A stretch of 64,000 nt of DNA from assembly GCA_019421345.1 (NCBI GenBank), contig JAHZFL010000007.1, positions 42,285-106,284 of the forward strand. The letters are read 5' to 3'. Every line of letters starts with the position of its first letter. The first letter of the stretch is position 1. Position numbers and translations under genes: made by a program. Under the pieces are notes generated by a model that saw nothing but the letters and a program-made list of their open reading frames with translations, searched no databases and was not told the origin of the DNA. The stretch is from Roseburia sp. (GTDB lineage: Bacteria; Bacillota; Clostridia; Lachnospirales; Lachnospiraceae). Of the stretch, positions 28,008 through 36,865 are shown piece after piece.

Positions 28008-29894
28008 ATGATATTGGAGAGGATTGAAAAAGAAAATGATATTAAGAAGCTCTCAGAGGAGGAACTGAAAATTCTCGCCGATGAGATTCGTGCTTTTTTG
28101 ATTCAGAAAATTTCGGAGACGGGCGGTCATCTCGCGTCGAATCTGGGGGTTGTAGAACTTACAATGGCGCTCCATTTAACGCTTGACCTGCCAAAGGACA
28201 AGCTGATCTGGGATGTCGGTCATCAGTCCTATACGCATAAGCTTTTGACCGGAAGGAGAGAGGGCTTTGACGGGCTGCGCAAATACGGAGGAATGAGCGG
28301 ATTTCCAAAGCGCAAGGAGAGCGACTGCGACTGCTTTGACACAGGGCACAGCTCGACCTCCCTTTCGGCAGGCCTTGGCTATGTGTATGCACGGGAAATC
28401 ACGGGCGCAGATTATCAGGTGATCTCGGTTATCGGGGACGGCGCTTTGACAGGCGGAATGGCATTTGAGGCGCTCAATAATGCAGCGCAGCTAAAGTCAA
28501 ATTTTACGATCGTGCTAAACGACAACAATATGTCGATTTCCGAGAACGTAGGAGGGCTTTCCTCCTACCTCGCCGAATTTCGTACCGCCAACGCTTACCG
28601 TGACTTGAAGCTTGGCGTGATGAACTCTCTGAATAGGATTCCGGTCGTTGGAGACCGTATGGTGGAGCGGATTCGCAGAACGAAAAGCGGGATCAAGCAG
28701 TTATTTATTCCGGGAATGTTGTTTGAGGAGATGGGCATTATCTATCTTGGGCCGGTAGACGGCGGCGATATGAAGGGAATCGCTAAGCTGCTGCGGGAGG
28801 CGGCGCATATCGACGGTCCGGTGATCGTGCATGTGATCACGCACAAGGGAGCAGGGTATGCGCCAGCAGAGCGCCATCCGGCACGCTTCCACGGCACAGA
28901 CCCGTTTGATATTGAGACAGGACTGCCAAAGCATCCGAGGACAACGGCAAATTATACCGATATTTTTTCTACGGTTATGCGCAAGCTTGGAGACCGTGAC
29001 GAAAAGGTGGTTGCGATTACGGCAGCGATGGTGGACGGTACGGGATTAAAGCGCTTCCGCAATATGTTCCCCGATCGTTTCTTTGATGTCGGAATTGCCG
29101 AGCAGCATGCAGTGACATTTGCGGCGGGGCTGGCGGCAGGAGGTATGAAGCCTGTTTTTGCGGTATATTCCTCCTTCCTGCAGCGGGCGTATGATCAGAC
29201 GCTGCATGATGTCTGCATTCAGAAGCTTCCGGTGGTATTTGCCATTGATCGAGCCGGATTGGTTGGAAGCGACGGAGAGACGCATCAGGGAATCTTTGAC
29301 ATATCTTATCTGTCCTCGATTCCGAATATGACGATTATGGCACCAAAGAATAAGTGGGAGCTATCCGATATGATCAAGTATGCCGTCGATTTCGGGGCGC
29401 CGATTGCAGTTCGTTATCCGAGGGGAGAGGCATACGCGGGATTAAAGGCTTACCGCGCGCCGATTGTATATGGAAAATGCGAGTGGATTTATCGTGAGTC
29501 GGAGATTGCGCTGTTTGCACTTGGTTCTATGGTAAAGACAGCGGAGGAAGCCTATGGAATGATCAAGGAAGCCGGCTATTCCTGCAGTCTCATCAACGCG
29601 CGTTTTGCAAAGCCTCTGGATGAGGAGGCTCTGCGTGAGGCTGCGCGTTCGCACAGGCTGATCGTTACGCTGGAGGAGAATGTTGTAAACGGAGGCTTTG
29701 GCGAGCACATCACAAGATTTTATAATGCGCAGGGAGAGCCGGTTACGGTATTGATCATTGCGATTCCCGATGCATATGTGGAGCATGGGAATGTGGATAT
29801 CTTACGAAGCGAGCTAGGAATTGATGCGAAGTCCGTAGCAGAACGGACCAAGGAGGCATATCGGAAGTTGACAGGAGAGAGGGAGAGCGATTGA
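28008..29894 (+). CDS. dxs: 1-deoxy-D-xylulose-5-phosphate synthase
   Basis: A 628-residue thiamine-diphosphate enzyme of normal length making deoxyxylulose phosphate from pyruvate and glyceraldehyde-3-phosphate. Visible motifs are GHQSYTHKLLTGR, the cofactor motif from GDGALTGGMAFEALNNA (about residue 143) to LNDNNMSIS, the catalytic Glu region VGIAEQHAVTFAAG, and FAIDRAGLVGSDGETHQG. The last codon overlaps the tlyA start. It sits in the conserved ispA-dxs-tlyA-nadK order. Confidence 0.96.
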   Translation: MILERIEKENDIKKLSEEELKILADEIRAFLIQKISETGGHLASNLGVVELTMALHLTLDLPKDKLIWDVGHQSYTHKLLTGRREGFDGLRKYGGMSGFPKRKESDCDCFDTGHSSTSLSAGLGYVYAREITGADYQVISVIGDGALTGGMAFEALNNAAQLKSNFTIVLNDNNMSISENVGGLSSYLAEFRTANAYRDLKLGVMNSLNRIPVVGDRMVERIRRTKSGIKQLFIPGMLFEEMGIIYLGPVDGGDMKGIAKLLREAAHIDGPVIVHVITHKGAGYAPAERHPARFHGTDPFDIETGLPKHPRTTANYTDIFSTVMRKLGDRDEKVVAITAAMVDGTGLKRFRNMFPDRFFDVGIAEQHAVTFAAGLAAGGMKPVFAVYSSFLQRAYDQTLHDVCIQKLPVVFAIDRAGLVGSDGETHQGIFDISYLSSIPNMTIMAPKNKWELSDMIKYAVDFGAPIAVRYPRGEAYAGLKAYRAPIVYGKCEWIYRESEIALFALGSMVKTAEEAYGMIKEAGYSCSLINARFAKPLDEEALREAARSHRLIVTLEENVVNGGFGEHITRFYNAQGEPVTVLIIAIPDAYVEHGNVDILRSELGIDAKSVAERTKEAYRKLTGERESD

Positions 29895-30694
29895 AAGAGC
29901 GGTTAGATGTGCTGCTGGTTGGCAGAGGGCTTGCACCGTCCAGAGAGAAGGCAAAGGCAATGATCATGGAGGGCAATGTCTTTGTGGACAATGAGCGTGA
30001 GGACAAGGCAGGTGCAATGTTTGATACAAAGGCAAAGATTGAACTGAAGGGAAATACGCTGAAATATGTCAGCCGCGGCGGCTTAAAGCTGGAAAAGGCG
30101 ATGAAGCAGTTTGACATTGCGCTTGCGGGAGCGGTCTGCATGGATATTGGAGCTTCTACCGGAGGCTTTACCGACTGTATGCTGCAAAACGGCGCGGCGA
30201 AGGTCTATGCCGTCGATGTCGGCTACGGACAATTTGCATGGAAATTAAGACAGGATTCCCGTGTCGTATGTATGGAAAAGACGAATATCCGCTATGTGAC
30301 GCCGGCGGATATCGGCGAGGCGCTTGATTTTGCATCGGTGGACGTATCCTTTATTTCCCTGACAAAGGTGCTTGGTCCGGCTTATGCTCTCTTGAAGGAG
30401 GAAGGCAGCATGGTCTGCCTGATTAAGCCACAGTTTGAGGCGGGGCGGGAGAAGGTTGGAAAGAAAGGCGTTGTGCGGGATAAGGCAGTTCATCTTGAGG
30501 TCATAAAAAAGGTGATTGATTTTGCCGCAGAGCAGGGATTTTTTGTGAAAAATCTGGAATATTCTCCGATCAAGGGACCGGAAGGAAATATAGAATATCT
30601 TTTATATATCAGAAAAGAAGCCTGTGGCGGAGGAGAGGAGACTGTTGATATTCAACGTGTCGTGGATGCCGCGCATGGAGAATTGGACCGATAA
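29891..30694 (+). CDS. tlyA: TlyA family rRNA methyltransferase
   Basis: A 267-residue protein: an S4 RNA-binding domain at residues 4-60 (ERLDVLLVGRGLAPSREKAK) and a Rossmann methyltransferase domain with the SAM motif MDIGASTGGFTDCML, plus VYAVDVGYGQ and LIKPQFEAG. Family members 2'-O-methylate 16S and 23S rRNA. The start is a TTG at 29891 that overlaps the dxs stop by four bases; no ATG gives a complete S4 domain, and GGAGAGAGGGAGAG lies just upstream. It is followed one base later by nadK. Confidence 0.92.
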   Translation: MKERLDVLLVGRGLAPSREKAKAMIMEGNVFVDNEREDKAGAMFDTKAKIELKGNTLKYVSRGGLKLEKAMKQFDIALAGAVCMDIGASTGGFTDCMLQNGAAKVYAVDVGYGQFAWKLRQDSRVVCMEKTNIRYVTPADIGEALDFASVDVSFISLTKVLGPAYALLKEEGSMVCLIKPQFEAGREKVGKKGVVRDKAVHLEVIKKVIDFAAEQGFFVKNLEYSPIKGPEGNIEYLLYIRKEACGGGEETVDIQRVVDAAHGELDR

Positions 30695-30695
30695 C

Positions 30696-31556
30696 ATGAA
30701 GCATTTTTTGACGATTACAAATGTGCATAAGGATCAAGGCGGAAGATTGACGGAAGCGATCGCGGCATACATCAGGCAAAAGGGCGGCACATGCACCTGC
30801 TTTTGGAGTGCGGGCGAGCAGGAGGAGGAGGCTGTGCCGAAGCTGTCTGAGATTTCGTCAAAGACGGAATGCGCACTTGTGCTGGGCGGCGACGGGACGC
30901 TGATCAGGGCGGCGACAAGGCTTGTTGAGAGCCGCATTCCTCTGATCGGAGTCAATTTAGGTACACTCGGATATTTGTGTGAGCTGGAAGAAAAAAATGT
31001 GTTTGAGGCGATAGACCGCCTGATGGCGGAGGAATACCTGTTGGATCAGAGGATGATGCTGGAGGGCTTTGGGTATCAGGCAGAAAAGAAAACGGAGGCT
31101 AAGATTGCGCTGAATGACATTGTCATACATCGGAGAGGACCGCTTTCTATGGTGCGGCTGAAGGTGTCGGTGAACGGGGAATATCTCAATACCTTTTGCG
31201 GCGACGGCGTAATCTTATCCACGCCCACAGGCTCTACGGGATACAGTATGTCTGCGGGAGGTCCGATCGTAGCGCCGAAAGCGCAGATGATCCTGATCAC
31301 GCCGATCAATCCGCATGACTTAAATTCGAGAAGTATTGTCATCGGTGCGGAGGATGAGGTGACGGTCGAGCTTGCGGCGCGTCGTCACCAAAAGGATGAG
31401 ACTGCCGAGGTCAGCTTTGACGGAGATCACGCAAAAAAGCTGGAGGTCGGTGACCGTGTTGTCATCCGAAAGGCGTCGGAGACTGCGCGTATCTGCCGCA
31501 TCAGCAATGAGAGCTTTTTGGAGATACTGGGAAGGAAAATGCGTACCTATACCTAG
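30696..31556 (+). CDS. nadK: NAD kinase
   Basis: A 286-residue kinase phosphorylating NAD to NADP. The catalytic LGGDGTLIRAATRL, the following GVNLGTLGYL and the NAD-binding TPTGSTGYSMSAGGP are all intact. The start at 30696 is one base after the tlyA stop; a longer reading frame inside tlyA would add 24 unrelated residues. Downstream argR and recN continue the conserved Clostridia order after a 66-base gap that contains a weak GC-rich inverted repeat. Confidence 0.95.
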   Translation: MKHFLTITNVHKDQGGRLTEAIAAYIRQKGGTCTCFWSAGEQEEEAVPKLSEISSKTECALVLGGDGTLIRAATRLVESRIPLIGVNLGTLGYLCELEEKNVFEAIDRLMAEEYLLDQRMMLEGFGYQAEKKTEAKIALNDIVIHRRGPLSMVRLKVSVNGEYLNTFCGDGVILSTPTGSTGYSMSAGGPIVAPKAQMILITPINPHDLNSRSIVIGAEDEVTVELAARRHQKDETAEVSFDGDHAKKLEVGDRVVIRKASETARICRISNESFLEILGRKMRTYT

Positions 31557-31622
31557 ATTACCGGCGTAGGGGCAGTCTGCGCCGCTGCCGGTACAAGGAT
31601 TGCAGAAAGGCAGGAAACACGG

Positions 31623-32075
31623 ATGAAAGCAAGGAGACAGGCAAAGATATTGGAGCTGATCGGAAAAAAAGAGATTGAGACGCAGGAGGAGCTTTCCGAG
31701 TATCTGGAGCGGGAGGGTTATCAGGTTACACAGGCGACCGTCTCAAGGGACATTCGGGAGTTAAAGCTGACAAAGCTTGCGATGAGCGGCGGCAGACAAA
31801 AGTATGTTGCGCTGGTAGAAACCTCGGAGGATTTATCAGAAAAATATAAGCGTATTTTTTGCGACGGTTTTTTGTCGATGGATATGGCGCAGAATATCCT
31901 TGTGATAAAAACAGTATCCGGTATGGCGATGGCGGTGGCGGCTGCGCTCGACGCGATGCAGTTGCATGAGATTGTAGGATGTATTGCCGGAGACGATACG
32001 ATTATGTGTGCGATCCGAAGCAACGAGGATACGATCGTGGTGATGAACAGGTTGAGAAAGCTTGTAGGAGAATAG
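31623..32075 (+). CDS. argR: Arginine repressor ArgR/AhrC
   Basis: A 150-residue regulator. The N-terminal winged helix (KILELIGKKEIETQEELSEY, then QATVSRDIRELKLTKL) binds ARG boxes. The C-terminal domain (MDMAQNILVIKTVSGMAMAV, GCIAGDDTIMCAIRS) forms the hexamer and binds arginine. It probably represses arginine biosynthesis genes, of which argH lies in this window at 49826. Its position between nadK and recN is standard for Clostridia. Confidence 0.95.
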   Translation: MKARRQAKILELIGKKEIETQEELSEYLEREGYQVTQATVSRDIRELKLTKLAMSGGRQKYVALVETSEDLSEKYKRIFCDGFLSMDMAQNILVIKTVSGMAMAVAAALDAMQLHEIVGCIAGDDTIMCAIRSNEDTIVVMNRLRKLVGE

Positions 32076-32110
32076 AACGAATACTTCCGGGGAGAGGAAA
32101 AGGAGATTCT

Positions 32111-33802
32111 ATGTTACAAAGTCTTCATGTGAAAAATTTGGCGCTGATCGAGGAGGCGGAGGTTGATTTTTCGGAAGGGTTAAATATCCTGTCGGGAGAG
32201 ACTGGAGCGGGAAAGTCAATCATTATCGGATCGATCAATCTTGCGCTTGGCGAAAAGGTACAAAAGGAAATGCTGCGGGAGAGCGGAGCAGGAAAGGAGA
32301 CGCCTCCGGCGCTTGTCGAGCTTGTTTTTCGGGTGACAGACGAGCGGGTGCGCGCCCAGCTTGCGGCGCTTGACGTCTATCCTGAAAATGACGAGGTCAT
32401 TCTGACACGCAAAATCGCAAACGGCAGGGGCGCTGCGAAGGTCAATGCCGAGACCGTTCCGGCTTCCAGGATGCGGGAAATTGCAGCGTTGCTGATCGAT
32501 ATTCACGGACAGCATGAGCATCAGTCGCTGCTTCAAAAGAAAAAGCATCTGGAGATTTTAGATGATTATGCGTCCGAGGAGCTAAAGGGTCCAAAGTCTG
32601 AACTTTTGGAGTGCTACCGGAATTACAAAAAGCTGCTGGAGGAATTGGAGGCGGCAGACGTCAATGAGGATGAACGGCTGCGCGAGCTCTCTTTTTTGGA
32701 ATACGAGGTGGAGGAAATTGAAAAGGCACAGCTTCGCGTCGGAGAGGACGAGGAGCTGGAAGCTGATTTTCGGAAATTCAGCAATGCGCGAAAGATTGCG
32801 GAGGCAGTCGGAAACGCTTATGCGAGTACCGCCGGAGACGGCGGAGGAGCGTCAGACTTTTTGGGAAGGGCGCTGCGCGAACTTTCCGCGGTAGCCTCCT
32901 ATGACAATAAGCTGGAGGAGTTAGAACAGGAGCTTTTAGAGATTGATAATCTCTTAAATGACTTAAACCGCGAGCTTTCCGATTATGCAGAGAGTTTGGA
33001 GTTTGATGACGAAACCTTTTACGAGCTGGAAAAGCGCTTAGATGAGATCAATCATTTAAAGGCGAAATACGGAGGCTCGATACCGGAAATCATGGAGGCG
33101 CTTGCTAAGAGACAGGAGCGTCTTACAAAATTAAAAAATCATGACGCCTATCTGGAAACACTGCGGATGTCACTGGAAAAGGAAAAAAAGAAGCTAAACA
33201 AGCAATGTCTTGCCGTCTCAAGGATCAGAAAATCCTATGCCGTGAAATTGACCGGGGCCGTGACGGAGGCGCTTAGGGACCTTAATTTTTTAGATGTGCG
33301 GTTTGAGATGAATTTTGCCAAAATGGCGGACTATACGGGAAATGGGTTTGATGACGCAGAGTTTTTAATCTCGACGAATCCCGGAGAGCCGTTAAAGCCG
33401 CTTGGTAAGGTGGCGTCCGGCGGCGAGCTGTCGCGGATCATGCTGGCGATCAAGACAGTTCTTGCCGATCAGGATGCAGTGGGCACTCTGATCTTTGATG
33501 AGATTGACAGCGGGATCAGCGGGAGGACTGCGCAGATGGTTTCGGAAAAAATGAACGTGCTTGGCAGAAAGCATCAGATCATCTGCATCACGCATCTGCC
33601 GCAGATTGCGGCAATGGCAGATGCACATTATCTGATCGAGAAATCAGTGAAGAAAAAGACAACGATTTCTACGATCCGCAGCTTGGGGCGGGAGGAGAGC
33701 ATTGAGGAGCTTGCCAGAATGCTCGGCGGTGTCGAGATTACGGACACCGTCAGAAAAAGCGCCGGAGAGATGAAGGAGCTTGCAGAGAATAAAAAGCGTT
33801 AA
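32111..33802 (+). CDS. recN: DNA repair protein RecN
   Basis: A 563-residue SMC-like ATPase. It shows Walker A SGETGAGKSI at about residue 28, long coiled coils in the middle, the ABC signature VASGGELSRIMLAIK, and Walker B TLIFDEIDSGISG. It acts in double-strand-break repair. The start at 32111 with AAAGGAGA upstream gives the canonical N terminus MLQSLHVKNLALIEE; an ORF extension into argR in another frame is spurious. A perfect 20-bp inverted repeat follows the gene. Confidence 0.96.
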   Translation: MLQSLHVKNLALIEEAEVDFSEGLNILSGETGAGKSIIIGSINLALGEKVQKEMLRESGAGKETPPALVELVFRVTDERVRAQLAALDVYPENDEVILTRKIANGRGAAKVNAETVPASRMREIAALLIDIHGQHEHQSLLQKKKHLEILDDYASEELKGPKSELLECYRNYKKLLEELEAADVNEDERLRELSFLEYEVEEIEKAQLRVGEDEELEADFRKFSNARKIAEAVGNAYASTAGDGGGASDFLGRALRELSAVASYDNKLEELEQELLEIDNLLNDLNRELSDYAESLEFDDETFYELEKRLDEINHLKAKYGGSIPEIMEALAKRQERLTKLKNHDAYLETLRMSLEKEKKKLNKQCLAVSRIRKSYAVKLTGAVTEALRDLNFLDVRFEMNFAKMADYTGNGFDDAEFLISTNPGEPLKPLGKVASGGELSRIMLAIKTVLADQDAVGTLIFDEIDSGISGRTAQMVSEKMNVLGRKHQIICITHLPQIAAMADAHYLIEKSVKKKTTISTIRSLGREESIEELARMLGGVEITDTVRKSAGEMKELAENKKR

Positions 33803-33837
33803 ATGACGGACTTTTATGTTTGAAAAATGAAAATATC

Positions 33838-33883
33838 CATATAATAAGGGAAGATACGCGATGGTATCTTCCCTTATTATATG
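33838..33883 (+). terminator. Perfect 20-bp inverted repeat after recN
   Basis: CATATAATAAGGGAAGATAC and its exact reverse complement are separated by GCGATG. There is no T run after the stem, though the stem itself ends TTATTATAT. It probably terminates or protects the recN transcript upstream of spoIVB. Confidence 0.55.
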
Positions 33884-33944
33884 TCAGAAAAAGATATATG
33901 CCGGAGCGGTTTTTAGGGGAAACAAGTTACGGAATGGAGTTATC

Positions 33945-35177
33945 ATGAAAAACAGATTTTATCAGGTAATGCAGCAGATCACATGGGTCGGCGCTTTTCT
34001 TATTCTGGCATTTGCAGTGAAAACCTTCTATCAGGCAATTCCCGACGAAATTTATATCGAGGCGGGCGAGAAGGTCTCCTATGAATTTGATGTGCCGGTC
34101 AGCGTGGTGTTAAAAGAGGAGGAAGCGACAGTTTTTGAAAATCTGGCGCAGACGGGAGCAGCAGAAAAAGCTCCCGGTTATACGGTGACCTGCAAGCTTT
34201 TTGGTATCTTTCCGATCAAGGATGTAGAGGTACGGATCGCCGAGGGCGAAAAGGTTTATGCGAGCGGTCTGCCGATTGGAATCTATGTCAAGACAGACGG
34301 TATTCTGGTGCTTGGCACGTCAAGAGTCACGGATACAGACGGGAGAGAATGCTATCCGGCACAGAACCTGATCAAAAGCGGAGACTACATTGTCAGCGTC
34401 AATGGGGAATCTGTCTATGAAAAGGAAGAACTGATGGAGAAGATCGATGCTTACGGAGAGGAACGAGAAATTCTGGGAATCCGCAGGGGCGGGGAATATA
34501 TTGAGGTTTCCCTCACTCCGGTAGAGAGTGAACAGGGGCGTCATTTGCTTGGTATCTGGGTACGCGATGATCTGGCAGGTGTGGGAACACTGACCTACTA
34601 TACGAAAGACGGCACGTTCGGCGCGCTGGGACATGCCGTGAGCGACGGCGATACAGGTGTGGAAATGAAGCTTGAGGAGGGCTGGATCTACGATGCGGAT
34701 ATTGTGGGCATCAAGCGTGGACAAAACGGAGTGCCCGGCGAGCTGTCGGGAGTGATTGATTACGGCAAAGGTCATTGTCTTGGCACGATCATGGAAAATT
34801 CCCAGCTTGGCATCCGTGGAAAGTTGGATCGCGCGCCAAAGACGGCAGCACAGACAGCGGGATATGATGTGTGCTATAAGCAGGACATCAGGATTGGAAC
34901 GGCATATATTATATCGGCGGTGTCGGGGGAGTATGAGACTTATGAGATTCAGATCGAGAGCCTTGATTACAGCGGTAAGGAGGAAAATAAGGGGATATTG
35001 TTCCGTGTGACAGACCCAAAGCTTTTGGAGCTGACGGGAGGGATCGTGCAGGGAATGAGCGGAAGTCCGATCATCCAGGACGGAAAAATGATCGGTGCAG
35101 TCACGCATGTATTTGTATCGGATGCATCGCAGGGCTATGGCATTTTCATTGAAAAAATGCTGGATGCAGCGGGATAA
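33945..35177 (+). CDS. spoIVB: SpoIVB serine peptidase (S55)
   Basis: A 410-residue sporulation protease. An N-terminal membrane helix (ITWVGAFLILAFAVKTFY, about residues 10-28) precedes a PDZ domain (about 125-195, NLIKSGDYIVSVNGESVYEK) and the S55 peptidase domain. His lies in FGALGHAVSDGDTG and the catalytic Ser in [14 protein letters not shown]. In Bacillus it is secreted by the forespore and triggers cleavage of pro-sigma-K. The start at 33945 has GGAATGGAG upstream. The last 106 bp of shared sequence (35056-35161) reappear at 36695-36800, just upstream of spo0A, beyond two inserted genes. SpoIVB here ends MLDAAG while the second copy ends MLKE. spoIVB and spo0A are normally adjacent. 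Confidence 0.93.
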   Translation: MKNRFYQVMQQITWVGAFLILAFAVKTFYQAIPDEIYIEAGEKVSYEFDVPVSVVLKEEEATVFENLAQTGAAEKAPGYTVTCKLFGIFPIKDVEVRIAEGEKVYASGLPIGIYVKTDGILVLGTSRVTDTDGRECYPAQNLIKSGDYIVSVNGESVYEKEELMEKIDAYGEEREILGIRRGGEYIEVSLTPVESEQGRHLLGIWVRDDLAGVGTLTYYTKDGTFGALGHAVSDGDTGVEMKLEEGWIYDADIVGIKRGQNGVPGELSGVIDYGKGHCLGTIMENSQLGIRGKLDRAPKTAAQTAGYDVCYKQDIRIGTAYIISAVSGEYETYEIQIESLDYSGKEENKGILFRVTDPKLLELTGGIVQGMSGSPIIQDGKMIGAVTHVFVSDASQGYGIFIEKMLDAAG

Positions 35178-35181
35178 TGGT

Positions 35182-35212
35182 AAAGCCCACATCGTTTTCG
35201 GCGTGGGCTTTG
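35182..35212 (+). terminator. Hairpin between spoIVB and the convergent protease gene
   Basis: AAAGCCCAC / GTGGGCTTT stem with an 11-base loop, symmetrical and thus possibly bidirectional for spoIVB and the minus-strand gene that ends at 35230. Confidence 0.6.
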
Positions 35213-35229
35213 GTTCAGAAGATAACAAA

Positions 35230-36036
35230 CTACTTTTCAATGGAAAACCAGCGACTGCCAGCATCAAGAATCCATTTTGCATTACAAAGAATGTCGGCGC
35301 CCAAAAGTGCACACATGTTTTCAGCTGCACCAAAGATTCTATGCTGTGCCACCTCGATTCGGCGCAGCTTGATGTCTGTTTCGTTGATTTTGAAGACGAA
35401 TTCCTTAGCGATAAGTACTTCTTCCTCGGTCGTGGAACCTACACCGCATATAGTGGTATGCTCGTGCTGCAAATTGTGCAACCGCGGTATCCATGTTTCA
35501 TCGAGCATGGACTCGGTATGTCCACTATCGAAGCCGACCGGGTAGGTGATACCATTGTATTTGATATGTATCAAGGGAAAGGAGTCCCATGAAAGAGACT
35601 CATTTTTTGGCATAATGCCACCCGGATACACCTCAACAAATCGTCTGTTCATATCCACTTTCCAGCATAGCTGCGAGAGAATATCCCATCCCAAGAGCAT
35701 GGATGCCGGAAATATGTTGTGTGCGGAATCCTCTCCGAAACTGAGCGCATCTTCTGGCAGAACTCCAACTTCCTGTGCCTGAAATTCGGCATCGCCAATC
35801 TGAAGCCTGTCGAGACGAACGGTTCGGTATGTGCTTATTTTTCCTTGGTTATTTCCAGCGTTGACGGCTGTGCCGGACTGCATCTCCTGCATCTGCTTTA
35901 CAATACTTTCCGAAAGGAAACTCATGCCTGCTCCGGTATCAAACATGGCAATCGTTTCTATGTTGTTCACAGCGATGGGGAAAAAAATCAGGTTTTCAAA
36001 AGCCTGACTGGCAAAAGGAAGAATGCTACTTTTCAT
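35230..36036 (-). CDS. Two-lobed retropepsin-like aspartyl protease homologue
   Basis: A 268-residue protein with two related halves. Lobe 1 (about residues 18-138) has MFDTGAGMSFLS with Asp33 and ends LLGWDILSQLCWKVDM. Lobe 2 (about 155-268) has GFDSGHTESML with Asp170 and ends LLGADILCNAKWILDA. DT/SG followed by a distant hydrophobic-Gly is the catalytic pattern of aspartyl proteases. Bacterial members usually have a single retropepsin-like lobe that dimerises; a tandem of two lobes in one chain mimics pepsin architecture. There is no signal peptide, so it is cytoplasmic. The start at 36036 has AGGAG eight bases upstream. It is encoded against the host operon in an islet between spoIVB and spo0A. 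Substrate unknown; activity unproven. Confidence 0.65.
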   Translation of the reverse strand: MKSSILPFASQAFENLIFFPIAVNNIETIAMFDTGAGMSFLSESIVKQMQEMQSGTAVNAGNNQGKISTYRTVRLDRLQIGDAEFQAQEVGVLPEDALSFGEDSAHNIFPASMLLGWDILSQLCWKVDMNRRFVEVYPGGIMPKNESLSWDSFPLIHIKYNGITYPVGFDSGHTESMLDETWIPRLHNLQHEHTTICGVGSTTEEEVLIAKEFVFKINETDIKLRRIEVAQHRIFGAAENMCALLGADILCNAKWILDAGSRWFSIEK

Positions 36037-36087
36037 ATATTTTCTCCTAGATAATTTAAGTTTCAAGCATGATTATAACATATATTT

Positions 36088-36582
36088 TTATTGCATTCCG
36101 TCAAGAAATTTAGTTGCCTCATCGCGGTTCTTAAATATAAAAACGGATTTATCGGAATACTTTTTCAGCAACTGCATCACAGCGGGGCGGCTAACGTCGT
36201 TATAGTTTTTTATAAACTCAATAAATTCTTCATCAATTTTGTCCTCAGATTCTACCCAAGGCATATCTGTTCGCTCTTTTCCTCTTCGTGCTTTGACGCC
36301 CTCTAAGCATACTTGTACTGGATAGTCCAAAAAAAAGACGGTATCACAGGCTTGCAGCCGCATTTCAATTGTTGAACCATAATTTCCATCTATTATCCAT
36401 TGTTCTTTCTGAATTGTATCAGATAAACGTTCTCTAAACACAGCTTTAGCCACCGTTGTTCTGTCAGAGTTCCAGTTCATCATATCTAAATGGTACAATG
36501 GGATTGCGGTAATTTTTTGTAATGCTCTGGAAAATGTACTTTTGCCACTTCCGGGACAACCAATTACTATAATTCTCTCCAT
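36088..36582 (-). CDS. P-loop NTPase, adenylate-kinase-like (FlaR/topology-modulation type)
   Basis: A 164-residue protein. It has a Walker A GCPGSGKSTF at residues 8-17, a lid-like ALQKITAIPLYHLDMMNW segment, EQWIIDGNYGSTIEMRL, FFLDYPVQVCLEGVKARRGK, and a C terminus KYSDKSVFIFKNRDEATKFL. This pattern is seen in small nucleoside/adenylate-kinase-like proteins often annotated as DNA topology modulation protein FlaR; true function is not established for the family. AAGGAGC precedes the ATG. It is more AT-rich than its neighbours, lies on the minus strand, and forms the islet together with the aspartyl-protease gene, 51 bases apart, which suggests joint acquisition. Confidence 0.75.
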   Translation of the reverse strand: MERIIVIGCPGSGKSTFSRALQKITAIPLYHLDMMNWNSDRTTVAKAVFRERLSDTIQKEQWIIDGNYGSTIEMRLQACDTVFFLDYPVQVCLEGVKARRGKERTDMPWVESEDKIDEEFIEFIKNYNDVSRPAVMQLLKKYSDKSVFIFKNRDEATKFLDGMQ

Positions 36583-36694
36583 GAGTTTGCTCCTTATTGA
36601 TTCCTGCTTTGTATGGATAGTATACCATACATTTCCTCAGATTGCATGAAATATTGATGAAGCGAAAAATGTTGTCCCTAATGCCAATCACTCG

Positions 36695-36810
36695 TGAGCG
36701 GAAGTCCGATCATCCAGGACGGAAAAATGATCGGTGCAGTCACGCATGTATTTGTATCGGATGCATCGCAGGGCTATGGTATTTTCATTGAAAAAATGCT
36801 CAAAGAGTAA
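36695..36810 (+). pseudogene. Duplicated 3' end of spoIVB
   Basis: Positions 36695-36800 repeat 35056-35161 with a single mismatch. The frame then continues CTCAAAGAGTAA, encoding SGSPIIQDG... ending EKMLKE and a stop. No start codon with a ribosome site precedes it. It is a truncated tail of spoIVB left on the spo0A side of the islet. The rest of the 395-bp gap (36583-36977) contains only this copy and the spo0A control region. Confidence 0.92.
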
Positions 36811-36865
36811 AATAGCGGTATCTCTGCCGAACTGTTTGTGATACAATAAGGCAGCAGGGGTAGAA

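Noticed and set aside
31557..31622. GC-rich inverted repeat between nadK and argR as terminator
   Set aside because: TACCGGC/GCCGGTA arms are interrupted and not followed by T residues; the operon most likely continues.
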